64,000 nt of DNA from UBA2137 sp050251555 (GTDB lineage: Bacteria; Pseudomonadota; Alphaproteobacteria; Micavibrionales; Micavibrionaceae). A program made the translations under genes and the position numbers. The stretch spans positions 31,850 through 95,849 of the forward strand of contig JBFWMN010000003.1 of the NCBI GenBank assembly GCA_050251555.1, written 5' to 3'. This document shows positions 8,827-17,755 of this stretch, one piece after another (positions within the stretch are counted from its first letter, which is position 1; each line of letters opens with the position of its first letter). A model generated the notes under the pieces. It searched no databases. It saw only the letters and a list, made by a program, of their open reading frames with translations, and was not told where the DNA came from.

Positions 8827-9469
8827 TGCTGCCTTTGAAGGAAAGCTGCAGGAATACATGAAGGCGGAATTTGCCACTGCCGAACGCGCTGTCACGCTGG
8901 GCGTGCGGGAGGCAACGGATGGTTTGAAATTGTCCATGCGCCGTCAGGTCACAAGCGCAGGCCTCGGCCAGCGTATGGCCAACACCTGGCGCGGTGATGT
9001 GTATCCACGCGGGCAGAATTCTATCCGTGCAGCAGGTATGGTTTACACCAGAGCCAGCAGGATTATGGAGGGGTTCGAGAGCGCGGCAGTCATTCGTTCA
9101 AAAGACGGATGGTGGTTGGCAATCCCGACACCGAATGCGCCCAAGCGTGGTGTTGGAGGGAAACGGATTAATCCGTCTAACTTTCCTGAACACCGCTATG
9201 GCAGGCTGCGGTTTGTCTATCTCAGCGGCAAGCCGTCTTTGCTGGTGGTCGACAATGCTCGTGCATCATACAGCCGGAAAACAGGAGAGTTGCGGGGTTT
9301 CCGCAAGGCCAGCGACCGTGCGGTCAGCAAGGGGCAAGGTGTGACCACGGTGGTGATGTTTTGGCTCGTGCCACAAGTACAGCTGAAAAGGCTTATCACC
9401 TTTGATGCAGAATCCAAGCGCTGGTTTGACCGTTTGCCGCAGTTGATTTTGAAAAACTGGCCGGATTGA
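8816..9469 (+). CDS. Minor tail/neck completion protein (DUF6441-like)
   Basis: A 217-residue basic protein with RRQVTSAGLGQRMANTWRGDVYP near residue 45 and IPTPNAPKRGVGGKRINPSNFPEHRYGRL-like central segment, characteristic of DUF6441 phage proteins located between the joining protein and tail terminator. By position it corresponds to lambda gpZ, which attaches tail to head. Function is inferred from place in the operon. Confidence 0.7.
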   Translation: MRLSAAFEGKLQEYMKAEFATAERAVTLGVREATDGLKLSMRRQVTSAGLGQRMANTWRGDVYPRGQNSIRAAGMVYTRASRIMEGFESAAVIRSKDGWWLAIPTPNAPKRGVGGKRINPSNFPEHRYGRLRFVYLSGKPSLLVVDNARASYSRKTGELRGFRKASDRAVSKGQGVTTVVMFWLVPQVQLKRLITFDAESKRWFDRLPQLILKNWPD

Positions 9470-9476
9470 GGACATC

Positions 9477-9911
9477 ATGACATCAAAAAGAGAACAGGCC
9501 CTTGCGGGCCTTTTTTTATGCCTGAAAGACAACGTCACGGGGCTTTCCGTTCTCCGAAACGAGCCGTTGCCAACCAAGGTTCCTGCCGAGGGGCTGCTGA
9601 TCTTGCGCGACGGCGACCCAGGGGAGCCCGAAGTAACCTTGTCACCTACACGCTACCATTATCAGCACCGCGCCGAGATTGAGGCGCTGGTGCAGCATGG
9701 TGATCAGGCACAGCGTGATGCGGCGCTGGATGCGCTGCTGGGAACATTGGCACAGGCGCTGGACGGTCAAACCAGCCTCGGCGGTCTTGTTGATTACCTG
9801 CATATCGAAACGCCGGATTTTCTATCCGAAACCGTCGAGGGTGCGCCGACCATCAAAGCGGCGGTCGTCCCCGTCATCCTTGAATACTCAACCTCTAACC
9901 CGCTCAACTAA
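9477..9911 (+). CDS. Tail terminator protein (gpU-like)
   Basis: The 144-residue protein begins with REQALAGLFLCL, followed by VLRNEPLPTKVPAEGLLILRDG and EVTLSPTRYHYQHRAEIE, as in phage tail terminators that cap the growing tail tube at the correct length. It lies immediately before the tail tube gene. Bases 9496-9517, within codons 7-14, form a terminator-like hairpin. Confidence 0.78.
   Translation: MTSKREQALAGLFLCLKDNVTGLSVLRNEPLPTKVPAEGLLILRDGDPGEPEVTLSPTRYHYQHRAEIEALVQHGDQAQRDAALDALLGTLAQALDGQTSLGGLVDYLHIETPDFLSETVEGAPTIKAAVVPVILEYSTSNPLN
9496..9517 (+). terminator. Terminator-like hairpin at the start of the tail terminator gene
   Basis: A perfect 6-bp stem AGGCCC/GGGCCT with TTGC loop and a run of seven T begins 19 bases after the ATG at 9477. 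It has the shape of an intrinsic terminator but lies inside the coding sequence and encodes conserved residues (ALAGLFL), so chance imposed by codons is possible. Confidence 0.5.
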
Positions 9912-9923
9912 AGGAGAAACACC

Positions 9924-10865
9924 ATGTCTCGTGCATATGGGTGGAACGCCCGCCTGATCATCGGTTTTGAAACCGTCTATGGAACAGCCCCCGCTTCGGG
10001 GGCTTTTCATTTAGTACCCTTCGTGTCCAGCGATCTGGACTCGGCACAGGGTCTGATTGAATCCAACGTCCTCGGTCTTGGTCGTGATCCGACCCAGCCT
10101 TATCAGGATGTGATTAACGTGGATGGCGATATCGTCATCCCTGTTGATCTGCGCAATATCGGACATTGGCTCAAAGCCGTGTTCGGTGCGCCGACAACCA
10201 CGGGCGCTGGGCCGTACACGCACGAATTCAAATCGGGTAGCGTGACGCTGCCGAGCTTGGCCGTTGAAGTCGGTATGCCGGAAATCCCCGATTTTCCTCT
10301 GTTCACCGGCGTGCGTGCCAATTCAATGGCCTTCAACTTCCAGCGTAGCGGCGAAGCACAGGTGACCATCAACCTGATCGGCCAAGGAGAAACCCCGCAA
10401 GTCGCCACGCGCGATGCCAGCCCTGATTTAGCGGAATACACGCGCTTTTCGCAATTCCAGGGATCGGTCAAGCAAGGCGGCAACCCGCTGGGCAACGTGA
10501 CTTCGGCCAGCATGACCTACAACAACAATCTGGAGCGGATCGAAACCATCCGTGATGACGGTAAGATCGACGGCGTTGACCCTGGCGTTGCCGCGCTCAC
10601 GGGCAATATCGCCGTGCGCTACGCCGATAACACGTTGATGAATACGGCACGGTCGGGTGTGCCTATTGATCTGGAGCTGGCCTACAAGATCGATGCCGAC
10701 CGCCAGCTCATCATCGAATGCCATGAAGTGTATCTGCCGAAGCCGAAACGCTCCATTAGCGGGCCGAACGGCATCGAAGCCACCTATGACTTCCAGGGCG
10801 CGAAAGATGCCGTCCTTGGAAACATGGTCACCATCACCCTGATCAACGATGTGGAGACTTACTAA
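9924..10865 (+). CDS. Major tail tube protein
   Basis: The 313-residue protein has the tail-tube hallmarks: N-terminal GWNARLIIGFETVYGTAP, central GDIVIPVDLRNIGHWLKAVFG, and repeated beta-rich segments ending in ATYDFQGAKDAVLGNMVTITL. Hexamers stack to make the tail. AAGGAGAAACACC precedes the ATG, consistent with a highly expressed gene. A second terminator-like hairpin lies within codons 21-28. Confidence 0.88.
   Translation: MSRAYGWNARLIIGFETVYGTAPASGAFHLVPFVSSDLDSAQGLIESNVLGLGRDPTQPYQDVINVDGDIVIPVDLRNIGHWLKAVFGAPTTTGAGPYTHEFKSGSVTLPSLAVEVGMPEIPDFPLFTGVRANSMAFNFQRSGEAQVTINLIGQGETPQVATRDASPDLAEYTRFSQFQGSVKQGGNPLGNVTSASMTYNNNLERIETIRDDGKIDGVDPGVAALTGNIAVRYADNTLMNTARSGVPIDLELAYKIDADRQLIIECHEVYLPKPKRSISGPNGIEATYDFQGAKDAVLGNMVTITLINDVETY
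9986..10007 (+). terminator. Terminator-like GC hairpin inside the tail tube gene
   Basis: An 8-bp stem (9986-9993 with 9997-10004) made almost wholly of G-C pairs, a three-base loop and TTTT form a strong terminator-like hairpin inside the tail tube gene, 62 bases after its start. It encodes TAPASGAF. Confidence 0.5.
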
Positions 10866-11395
10866 TGCTCAAGCTCAATATTCAGACTGAGCCATATTGG
10901 CTTGAACTCGGCCTTGGCGTGCGCGTAAAGGTGCGCCCATGCACAAGTCCGATTTTCTATGCCGCGCGGGCGTTCATGAACAAACGCCTGACCGAGATCG
11001 GCGAGGAATACCGTAAACGCAAGGAAATTGGCACATCGGTGGATGATTTGCCACAGGTCGACAATGCCGAAATCCGCGAGGCGCTGGCCGAGGAATATCT
11101 AGCGCGTGGCCTTGCGAGGGCGGCGATTGTCGATTGGGAAGGTATTTTGGAAGCCGATGGCGATGCCACAGCCCCCGTAACGCTGGAAAAGGTTGACGAG
11201 CTGATGACTGGTTTCTGGTCAATCGCCGCCAGCTTTTCCCAGCAATACACAGGTGTGCGGGAGCTGATCGATGCCGAAAAAAAAGACTTGAGCGCCGAGC
11301 AGAATGGCACTTCGGGGACGGCGCGGAATACTGCAAAGCCTGCCCCGAAGAATGCGCGGACTGCCCGTACCAGAAAAACAACTGCCAAAGCCTAG
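10865..11395 (+). CDS. Tail assembly chaperone, short (0-frame) form, gpG-like
   Basis: The 176-residue protein starts MLKLNIQTEPYWLELGLGVRVKV, as in tail assembly chaperones that coat the tape measure during tail assembly. It begins on the last base of the tail tube gene. The sequence from the A-run at 11277 onward becomes low-complexity (Thr/Ala/Lys/Arg-rich) in this frame, which contrasts with the well-formed -1 frame product there, as expected when the short form simply runs to a stop. Confidence 0.85.
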   Translation: MLKLNIQTEPYWLELGLGVRVKVRPCTSPIFYAARAFMNKRLTEIGEEYRKRKEIGTSVDDLPQVDNAEIREALAEEYLARGLARAAIVDWEGILEADGDATAPVTLEKVDELMTGFWSIAASFSQQYTGVRELIDAEKKDLSAEQNGTSGTARNTAKPAPKNARTARTRKTTAKA

Positions 11396-11574
11396 AGGGC
11401 TGGCAGGCCTGGAATGTTGCTGTTCAGGTCAGCCCGCAAATCCACGACCGCTTTCCCCTGCAGGAAGCTTTCATCTTGTCTGACGCGCTGGGTTACGCCC
11501 GCGAGGCCATGGCCGAGCTGTTACCCGCCGTCAGCGCAGGCCTGACCAAAGCCCAAATCAACAACAAGGACTGA
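10865..11574 (+). CDS. Tail assembly chaperone, long form by -1 frameshift (gpGT-like)
   Basis: At 11278-11284 the in-frame heptamer A AAA AAA is a classical -1 slippery sequence. After slipping, reading restarts at 11284 and stays open to TGA 11572-11574, giving about 236 residues: 140 from frame 0 and 96 from the -1 frame. The -1 extension holds a cysteine cluster (CKACPEECADCPYQKNNC) and then WQAWNVAVQVSPQIHDRF and SDALGYAREAMAELLPAV, which is convincing protein and resembles T-domain extensions in relatives. Lambda G/GT uses the same strategy. The tape measure gene starts 8 bases after this stop. Confidence 0.85.
11278..11284 (+). promoter_or_regulatory. Programmed -1 ribosomal frameshift site
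   Basis: Slippery heptamer A AAA AAA, within a run of eight A (11277-11284), correctly phased for the 0 frame of the tail chaperone. No clear stimulatory pseudoknot was identified by eye downstream. Confidence 0.8.
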
Positions 11575-11581
11575 TCTGCCG

Positions 11582-14500
11582 ATGCGTGCAGCACAGAAAA
11601 ACATGAGCATCCGCCTCGCGGTGGTTGACGGCAAACGGGTTGAAGAAACCTTTGAGCGCGTCGGGCGCACGGGCGAACAGGCTATGGGTCGTATCAGCCG
11701 TTCGACCGCACCCGCCAATGCGGGGCTGAAGGCTGTCGATACCACGGCGCGTGCGCTCAATTCCGTGTTTCGGCAGGCAGCAGGGCTTGTGGCGGCTTAC
11801 GCTGGGCTGTCGGGCATCATTGGCGGTATCCGTTCCGTCAATGAAACGGGAATGGCATTTCAGGGCTTGGACACGGCACTGGCGGCGGTCACGGGCAGTA
11901 GCCAGGGCGCAGCAGTAGAAATGGCTTTCCTGCGAGCGGAATCCGAACGCCTTGGCCTTAATCTGCTTGAAACCTCGCAATCCTATCTGCAAATCGCCGC
12001 TGCCGCTAAAGGCACAACGCTGGCGGGACAAGGCACGCGCGATATTTTTACGGCGGTGGCGGAAGCTTCCACCGTGCTGCAGCTCTCGGTCGACCAGACC
12101 AATGGCGCGTTGCGTGCCATCGGCCAGATCATGTCCAAGGGCAAGGTACAAACCGAAGAATTACGCGGGCAATTGGGCGAACGTCTGTATGGCGCGTTCC
12201 AGCTGGCCGCACGCGGTATGGGCATCACGACTGCTGAACTCGACAAGATGCTGGAACAAGGTCAGGTCGTAGCCGATGAATTTTTGCCGCGTTTTGCTGC
12301 TGAAATTCGCCGCACGTTCTCGGAAGGTGTGCCGGAAGCATCGCAAAACGCTCGCGCGGAAATGAATCGTTTCAACAACTCCGTTCTAGAAATCGAGCGC
12401 ACGATTGCTGCCAGCGGCTTCCTTGACGGTTTGAGCCAAGGCTATCGCACGCTGGCCGATACCTTGTCCGATCCTGCCGTGCAGGATGCTGCCCGATCCT
12501 TGGGCGAAACGCTGGGGTCGATGATCGTCACCGCCGCCGAAGCATTGTCTTTCCTCATCGAAAATGCTGATCTGGCCGTAACGGCAATTGGCGGGCTGGT
12601 GATTGCCCGTACTGTGGCGGGCGCGGTAGCAATGCTGAATGCTGCCATCCTCAGCAATGCAGGCATGGTTGTGGGTCTGCGTTTGGCCGCCAGCTTGTCC
12701 ACGGCCTTTGCATTGCGCCTTGTGGCGATGGAAGCAGCCACGAAACTGGCCACGGTGGCCATGATAGGATTCCGTGCGGCGTTGGCGCTTGTCGGCGGCC
12801 CTGTGGGTTTGGCCATTTTGGCAGGCATTGCGCTGGTGAAGTTGGCATCCGGCCACGATGCCGCCGCCAAGGCAGCGCGTGATCATGCGCAGGAATTAAA
12901 AGAGGTCAAGGAAGAGCTTGGACTGACGGCTAAGGCAGCGGAAGACAGCAGCGCGGCATTGTCGCAGACGGAATCCATCTACCGCTTCACCAAGCAACTG
13001 GAAACCGCCAAGGAAAATGTTGCTGATCTGCAGAAAGAATTGCGCATCGGTGCAATTGGCGGATTCTGGGATCAGTTTTCTCGTTTCGGCACTCCGCTGC
13101 AGGATGAACTGTATCGCACGCGCCAGGCCTTCAACCAAGGAAAGCTATCGGCGCAGGAATATTCTGAAGCCCTGTTCAAGTTGGCCACGAAATATCCTGA
13201 CTTCGGTGAGCAGGCCGAGGATGTGCAGCAACAGGTACTTGCCTTGTTGGCTGCCGAGCGTGCCGCCAAGAAAGCCGCTGCCGCGCTGGATGAATTGCGC
13301 AATCCCAAACCGCAACAGCCGCAGGACAAGCCTGCCGAGGCTGAGGCGCCGAAACCTTATGTGCGTGGTTTCACCGAGGATGATAAAAAACGCGTGCAGG
13401 AGCGCATCACTGAATTGCAGGCTGAGGAACAGGCCTTGCGCCGTTTGACCGCGGCCCGTGCGGAAGGTGAGGAATCCGTGCGCCGTGCCATGATTACCAA
13501 TGAGCAGGAACAAACCCTACGCCGTGCCGGCATCGACATTACGGCGGCCAAAGGCACGGCGGAAGGCGACTATGCCGAGCGTATCAAAGCGCTGGTATCC
13601 GAAATCTATACGTTGCAGGAAACAGAAAAACGCCATCAAGAAAGTCAGCGCGAAGGTCAAAAGACAGAACGTGAGCGCGAGAAAACCGTTGAAGATGTGC
13701 GCAAGCGTTATGAAGATCTGAATAAAACGCTGGAAGGTGCAATTGTTAGTGCCGAGAAATGGCGCAACGAGGCCATGCGCGGCCTGAATGAAACGGCGGC
13801 TGGATATGAGGAATTCAGCAAACAGGTCGAAGCCGTCTATCAGGACATGTTACGCGAGGCGCGTGAAGAGGATTTGCGCAGCTCCAAGCGCTGGGAGGAC
13901 GGCATCAAGCGCGGGCTGAAATCCGTGACGGACGATGCCCAAGATATGGCCAGCAAAGCCGAACGTGGCGTGACGTCGATGTTCAAAAGCATGGAAGATA
14001 CGCTGGTCAATTTTGTGCAGACAGGCAAGTTGAACTTCGGTGATTTTGCGAATTCGATTATCTCCGATCTGATCCGCATGCAAATCCAGTCTTCGATTAC
14101 CACGCCGCTGGCTGGGGCGCTGAATACTTTTATTGGCGGCCTGTTCGGTGGTGGCAGCGGTGCAGCGGCAACGCCCACAGCACATACGGGCGGCGTGATC
14201 GGCCATGACAGTCTTGGCTCAAAATCGGTGCATCCATCCGTATTCCACGGTGCGCCGCGCTTTCACACGGGTGGCGTTGTCGGGGATGAAGTGCCGATTA
14301 TCGCCAAAAAGGGCGAAGCTGTTTTTACGCCAGGGCAAATGCGCCTGCTGGGTGGTTCGTTGCAAAACAAACCGAACGTCAATGTATCGGTAAAGGTGGA
14401 AAACAAAGTCGCGGGCGCGGAAGCCTCCGCGACCGTGCGCCGCGACAACTCTGGAAACCTTGATCTCAGCATTGTGATCGAGGAAGTCGAAACAAAAATG

Positions 14501-14587
14501 GCACGAAATATCGGGCGCGGCGAAGGTCTGGCGGGAACGCTGGAACGCCGTTACGGACTCAATCCTGCGGCGGGGAGTTATCGATAA
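11582..14587 (+). CDS. Tail tape measure protein
   Basis: The 1001-residue protein sets tail length. The N-terminal third contains the tape-measure domain (SVNETGMAFQGLDTALAAVTG, MSKGKVQTEELRGQLGERL near residue 190). Residues about 330-430 are strongly hydrophobic and could insert in the host membrane during DNA ejection. Residues about 430-790 are charged coiled coil. A lambda gpH-type C-terminal domain follows (SMEDTLVNFVQTGKLNFGDF and NSIISDLIRMQIQ near 805-840), then a Gly-rich end. Start ATG 11582 follows the long chaperone form; the ribosome site is weak, hinting at coupling to the frameshifted product. Confidence 0.93.
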   Translation: MRAAQKNMSIRLAVVDGKRVEETFERVGRTGEQAMGRISRSTAPANAGLKAVDTTARALNSVFRQAAGLVAAYAGLSGIIGGIRSVNETGMAFQGLDTALAAVTGSSQGAAVEMAFLRAESERLGLNLLETSQSYLQIAAAAKGTTLAGQGTRDIFTAVAEASTVLQLSVDQTNGALRAIGQIMSKGKVQTEELRGQLGERLYGAFQLAARGMGITTAELDKMLEQGQVVADEFLPRFAAEIRRTFSEGVPEASQNARAEMNRFNNSVLEIERTIAASGFLDGLSQGYRTLADTLSDPAVQDAARSLGETLGSMIVTAAEALSFLIENADLAVTAIGGLVIARTVAGAVAMLNAAILSNAGMVVGLRLAASLSTAFALRLVAMEAATKLATVAMIGFRAALALVGGPVGLAILAGIALVKLASGHDAAAKAARDHAQELKEVKEELGLTAKAAEDSSAALSQTESIYRFTKQLETAKENVADLQKELRIGAIGGFWDQFSRFGTPLQDELYRTRQAFNQGKLSAQEYSEALFKLATKYPDFGEQAEDVQQQVLALLAAERAAKKAAAALDELRNPKPQQPQDKPAEAEAPKPYVRGFTEDDKKRVQERITELQAEEQALRRLTAARAEGEESVRRAMITNEQEQTLRRAGIDITAAKGTAEGDYAERIKALVSEIYTLQETEKRHQESQREGQKTEREREKTVEDVRKRYEDLNKTLEGAIVSAEKWRNEAMRGLNETAAGYEEFSKQVEAVYQDMLREAREEDLRSSKRWEDGIKRGLKSVTDDAQDMASKAERGVTSMFKSMEDTLVNFVQTGKLNFGDFANSIISDLIRMQIQSSITTPLAGALNTFIGGLFGGGSGAAATPTAHTGGVIGHDSLGSKSVHPSVFHGAPRFHTGGVVGDEVPIIAKKGEAVFTPGQMRLLGGSLQNKPNVNVSVKVENKVAGAEASATVRRDNSGNLDLSIVIEEVETKMARNIGRGEGLAGTLERRYGLNPAAGSYR

Positions 14588-15069
14588 TGCCTGACATTGT
14601 ATGGCCACCCACTCTGCCATTGCCTACGGTGCAAGGTTATTCCGTTCAGCCAGAAGATGCAATCTTGCGCACGGAGATGGAAGCCGGACTTGCTCGCCAG
14701 CGGCGACGTTTTACCAACGTGCCGACCAAAGTATCCGTGCGCTGGATCATGCGCCGCGATCAGTACGCCATTTTCGAAGCCTGGTATCGCTGGCAGGCAA
14801 AAGAAGGTGCGAACTGGTTCACCATCACCTTGCTGGGCGGATTGGGGCTGCTTGAACAGGAAGCGCGTTTTACCCGCCAGTTTTCCGCACGGTTGCTGGC
14901 GGGCGGTACGTTGTGGGAAATCACATCCGAACTGGAAATCCGCGAACGTCCGGTGCTGGATGAGGGGCTTTTGAATTTGCTCCTGAGTGAAGACCCTGCA
15001 GGCATCATCTTTTCCGGCAACAGCCTGCACATCCTTGTGCATCAAACTTTGCCTATCACTTTGAATTAA
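14587..15069 (+). CDS. Distal tail protein (gpM-like position)
   Basis: The 160-residue protein starts on the last base of the tape measure gene. It contains QRRRFTNVPTKVSVRWIMRRDQYAIFEAWYRWQA and ANWFTITLLGGLG-type strands, a pattern seen in small phage proteins after the tape measure. By position it may correspond to gpM or another tail-tip hub component. No catalytic motif is visible. Confidence 0.7.
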   Translation: MPDIVWPPTLPLPTVQGYSVQPEDAILRTEMEAGLARQRRRFTNVPTKVSVRWIMRRDQYAIFEAWYRWQAKEGANWFTITLLGGLGLLEQEARFTRQFSARLLAGGTLWEITSELEIRERPVLDEGLLNLLLSEDPAGIIFSGNSLHILVHQTLPITLN

Positions 15070-15087
15070 AAAAAGAGAGGAATAAAC

Positions 15088-15618
15088 ATGACCCTGCAGA
15101 CAGATCTGCAGGAAGCGGTTGCGCGTGTTCAGACCGACAGCCAAATCCTGCACCATATCGTTCATGGCGATAATCAGACCATTGTGCCGACTGATGGCGG
15201 CAACGTCAAAACTGTCGCTAAAGCCATCAAAGATATTGAGGACACGATCCAGGAAGGTTTAAGCGACCTTGGTGCGGCAGGCCAACAGCTCGCCGATGCC
15301 GTAGCCGATGCAGAAGACTTCCGCGATCAAGCCGAACAGCATGCGCAGGACGCGGAAATGCTCGCCAATGCCCTCAATCTGCCGACCGATCTGACTGGAA
15401 AAGCCGGAATGCTTCTGGCCGTTAAGGAGGACGAAAGTGGCTACGAGCCGATTGAGTCCAAGGGTGTCTTTTATGGCTTACGCAAGGATGGCGCGAAACT
15501 GCTGGCCGAAAGTGGCAACGGCACGTTTGTCGCCAAGGATTACCCCGTGTGGTTCATCACGTTGCCTGGCGTGGATTTTTCAATCGGCCCGAACGGCCAT
15601 CTGCTCATCAACATCTAA
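15088..15618 (+). CDS. Tail fibre-like or tail-associated protein
   Basis: A 176-residue protein with an N-terminal helical half rich in Ala, Asp and Gln (coiled-coil like, residues about 40-95) and a C-terminal beta-rich half (SKGVFYGLRKDGAKLLAESG, PVWFITLPGVDFSIGPNGHLLINI-type strands). The arrangement fits a short trimeric fibre or a spacer between baseplate and receptor-binding protein. No recognised family; identified by composition and by its place before the RCC1-propeller gene. AGAGAGGAATAAAC precedes its ATG. Confidence 0.65.
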   Translation: MTLQTDLQEAVARVQTDSQILHHIVHGDNQTIVPTDGGNVKTVAKAIKDIEDTIQEGLSDLGAAGQQLADAVADAEDFRDQAEQHAQDAEMLANALNLPTDLTGKAGMLLAVKEDESGYEPIESKGVFYGLRKDGAKLLAESGNGTFVAKDYPVWFITLPGVDFSIGPNGHLLINI

Positions 15619-15633
15619 TCAAAGGAGAACAAC

Positions 15634-17292
15634 ATGGCCGTTATCGACCTTGGCAATATTCGCATCAACTGGCGCGGGGTGTACAATTCCGCCGCTGAAT
15701 ATGTGCAGGATGATGCCGTTTCTTATCATGGTTCCAGCTTCATTGCCTTACGCGATGTCACGGGCGTCACGCCGGTGGCGGGCGCGGATTGGGATTTGCT
15801 GGCCGCTGGTACGGATCAGCTCCTGCAGGAAGGCGACATTCTGATCCATGACGGCAATGCGCCTGTTCGACTGGCACGCGGAACGGACACACAAATCTTG
15901 CAACTGATCAACGGTCGTCCTGCTTGGCGCACGCAGGCTGTTGACCCATCCCGCCGCGTGGCAAAACTGGCTAAAGTAAATAGCCACGGCAGCACAGGCG
16001 TGCGGTCTTATCTCATGGCTGACGGTACGATTAAGGCCTGCGGCATGGGATCAAATTATTCCAATGGTGATCCAACAGGCTCACATGTTTATCTACCATC
16101 CCGAATCTCTCCATTGGACTGCGATAAGCGGTTCGTAGAGGTGTTTTCAGGCGGCATGCAGCATTATGCCCTAACAGAAAACGGTGAAGTCTGGTCATGG
16201 GGCTATAACAATTACGGTCAGCTCGGTCATGGTGATACAGCCAATCGTGCGCAGCCGAAGCGGATCGAATACTTTGTTACGAATAATCTTCAAATCGCTA
16301 AAATAATTCCAAGCCGTCCGAATGTTTATGATCATGCCAGCGTTCTTTTCCTGACCACGGACGGTAAGGTTTATGGCTGTGGATATAATAACTTTGGTCA
16401 GTTGGGGAACGGCACGACTGCAAACCAGCTGACACCTGTACGCTGTGGTTCTTTGACCAATATTACCTGCGTTGCGCTGAGCGGAATGCCGCACCATGCA
16501 TATGCAGTGGAAAGTAATGGCAATCTCTGGGTCTGGGGCAATAACGGTCAGGGTCAATTAGGCCTTGGTGATGTGACAGTACGTCAGACACCAATTTTGC
16601 ATCCATCCCTGAACAATGCTGTCAAAGCGATTGCGGCGGGCGGATATACTGCTGCTGGTGCAACTCCGACTGGCCATGGTGTTGTTTTGAAATCAGACGG
16701 AACGATCTGGGTCGCTGGATATAATGGCTATGGACAGCTTGGCCTCGGTGATACCACAGACCGCAGCAGCTTCACCCAAATCACGCATGTAGCATTTTTC
16801 ACTGATATCGTCACAGGCGATGGTCGTTATCCAAGTTGTGCTGCGATCAGTAACCAGAACGAAATTTATCTCTGGGGTTATAATGGTTACGGGCAATGCG
16901 GAACAGGAAATACCGTAAACCAGCTCTCGCCATTCAAACCTGCTGGTGCGTTCCAGGGCAGCGTAAACAAGGCACGTTTTGGAGGTGGCGTCAGTACGGA
17001 AGGCTGTGTTCTGCAGGCCGATAATCAACTCTGGGCGGCAGGTTATAATCAAAACGGCAATTTAGGGCTTGGTCATGCCACGGACTCCAACACCTTCCAG
17101 AAAGTGCTGGGTGTTAGCGGCATAATTGAAGACTGGGCATTATACGGCAACGGCACTTCGGGATGGGGCATTAGTGTCCTGTATGATGATGGTCGCGTTG
17201 ATGCCTGCGGCGACAATAACAGCTACGGCGAATGTGGAACGCAGCCTGGCAATTTGCACGATGTTCTATCCCTGACAAACGTCATCTTCTAA
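15634..17292 (+). CDS. RCC1-propeller tail protein, probable receptor-binding protein
   Basis: The N-terminal 110 residues resemble phage fibre attachment modules (WRGVYNSAAEYVQDDAVSYHGSSFIAL is a carbohydrate-binding-like fold seen at tail fibres). Residues about 110-552 contain seven to eight tandem RCC1-type repeats of about 50-60 residues, each with a variant of WGYNNYGQLGHGDT: VWSWGYNNYGQLG, VYGCGYNNFGQLG, LWVWGNNGQGQLG, IWVAGYNGYGQLG, IYLWGYNGYGQCG, LWAAGYNQNGNLG and a last degenerate copy DACGDNNSYGECG. Such a propeller would present loops for binding a surface ligand. Role as host-recognition protein is inferred from position and architecture. Confidence 0.85.
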   Translation: MAVIDLGNIRINWRGVYNSAAEYVQDDAVSYHGSSFIALRDVTGVTPVAGADWDLLAAGTDQLLQEGDILIHDGNAPVRLARGTDTQILQLINGRPAWRTQAVDPSRRVAKLAKVNSHGSTGVRSYLMADGTIKACGMGSNYSNGDPTGSHVYLPSRISPLDCDKRFVEVFSGGMQHYALTENGEVWSWGYNNYGQLGHGDTANRAQPKRIEYFVTNNLQIAKIIPSRPNVYDHASVLFLTTDGKVYGCGYNNFGQLGNGTTANQLTPVRCGSLTNITCVALSGMPHHAYAVESNGNLWVWGNNGQGQLGLGDVTVRQTPILHPSLNNAVKAIAAGGYTAAGATPTGHGVVLKSDGTIWVAGYNGYGQLGLGDTTDRSSFTQITHVAFFTDIVTGDGRYPSCAAISNQNEIYLWGYNGYGQCGTGNTVNQLSPFKPAGAFQGSVNKARFGGGVSTEGCVLQADNQLWAAGYNQNGNLGLGHATDSNTFQKVLGVSGIIEDWALYGNGTSGWGISVLYDDGRVDACGDNNSYGECGTQPGNLHDVLSLTNVIF

Positions 17293-17305
17293 GGAGAAAA
17301 AAACC

Positions 17306-17755
17306 ATGACAATCCGTTCCTATGTGAGCGGCAAAGCTGTGCGCTTTGCCGAAAGTGAAATTTCGCCCATTCATTTGGCTGAAATCGATGGCCGCAATTA
17401 TTATGCCTTTGCCGAAAAGGAGGATATTCCATCAGGCGGAAAAATCGCCGATGAGGATATTGAGCTGATTTACAAGCACAGCCAAGTCATTCGACAGGTG
17501 AAGGAAGAAGCCGGTCGGCGCATTTTGGAAGTTGCCCCGCAATGGAAGCAGCAAAATGCGCTGGTCGATATTTATTTGTTGGGCAAGCTGGAAAAGCTGG
17601 ATGAACAGCAACAGGAGCGCCTCCAAAAAGCCGAGCAACTTTTACTGCAAATTCAAGATATCCGGCTGCGTTCCGATGCTATCGAAGCCTCTTTGATCAA
17701 CGGGATTTTTGTCGATTATTTCACGGAACAGGCATGGGAATTAGACCATGCCTAA
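17306..17755 (+). CDS. Putative tail fibre assembly or baseplate accessory protein
   Basis: A 149-residue protein with N-terminal beta region (SPIHLAEIDGRNYYAFAEKEDIPSGG) and a long helical C-terminal half (YLLGKLEKLDEQQQERLQKAEQLLLQIQD). It directly follows the RCC1-propeller gene, the usual place of a fibre assembly chaperone, and its stop overlaps the next start by 8 bases. No family recognised. Confidence 0.6.
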   Translation: MTIRSYVSGKAVRFAESEISPIHLAEIDGRNYYAFAEKEDIPSGGKIADEDIELIYKHSQVIRQVKEEAGRRILEVAPQWKQQNALVDIYLLGKLEKLDEQQQERLQKAEQLLLQIQDIRLRSDAIEASLINGIFVDYFTEQAWELDHA

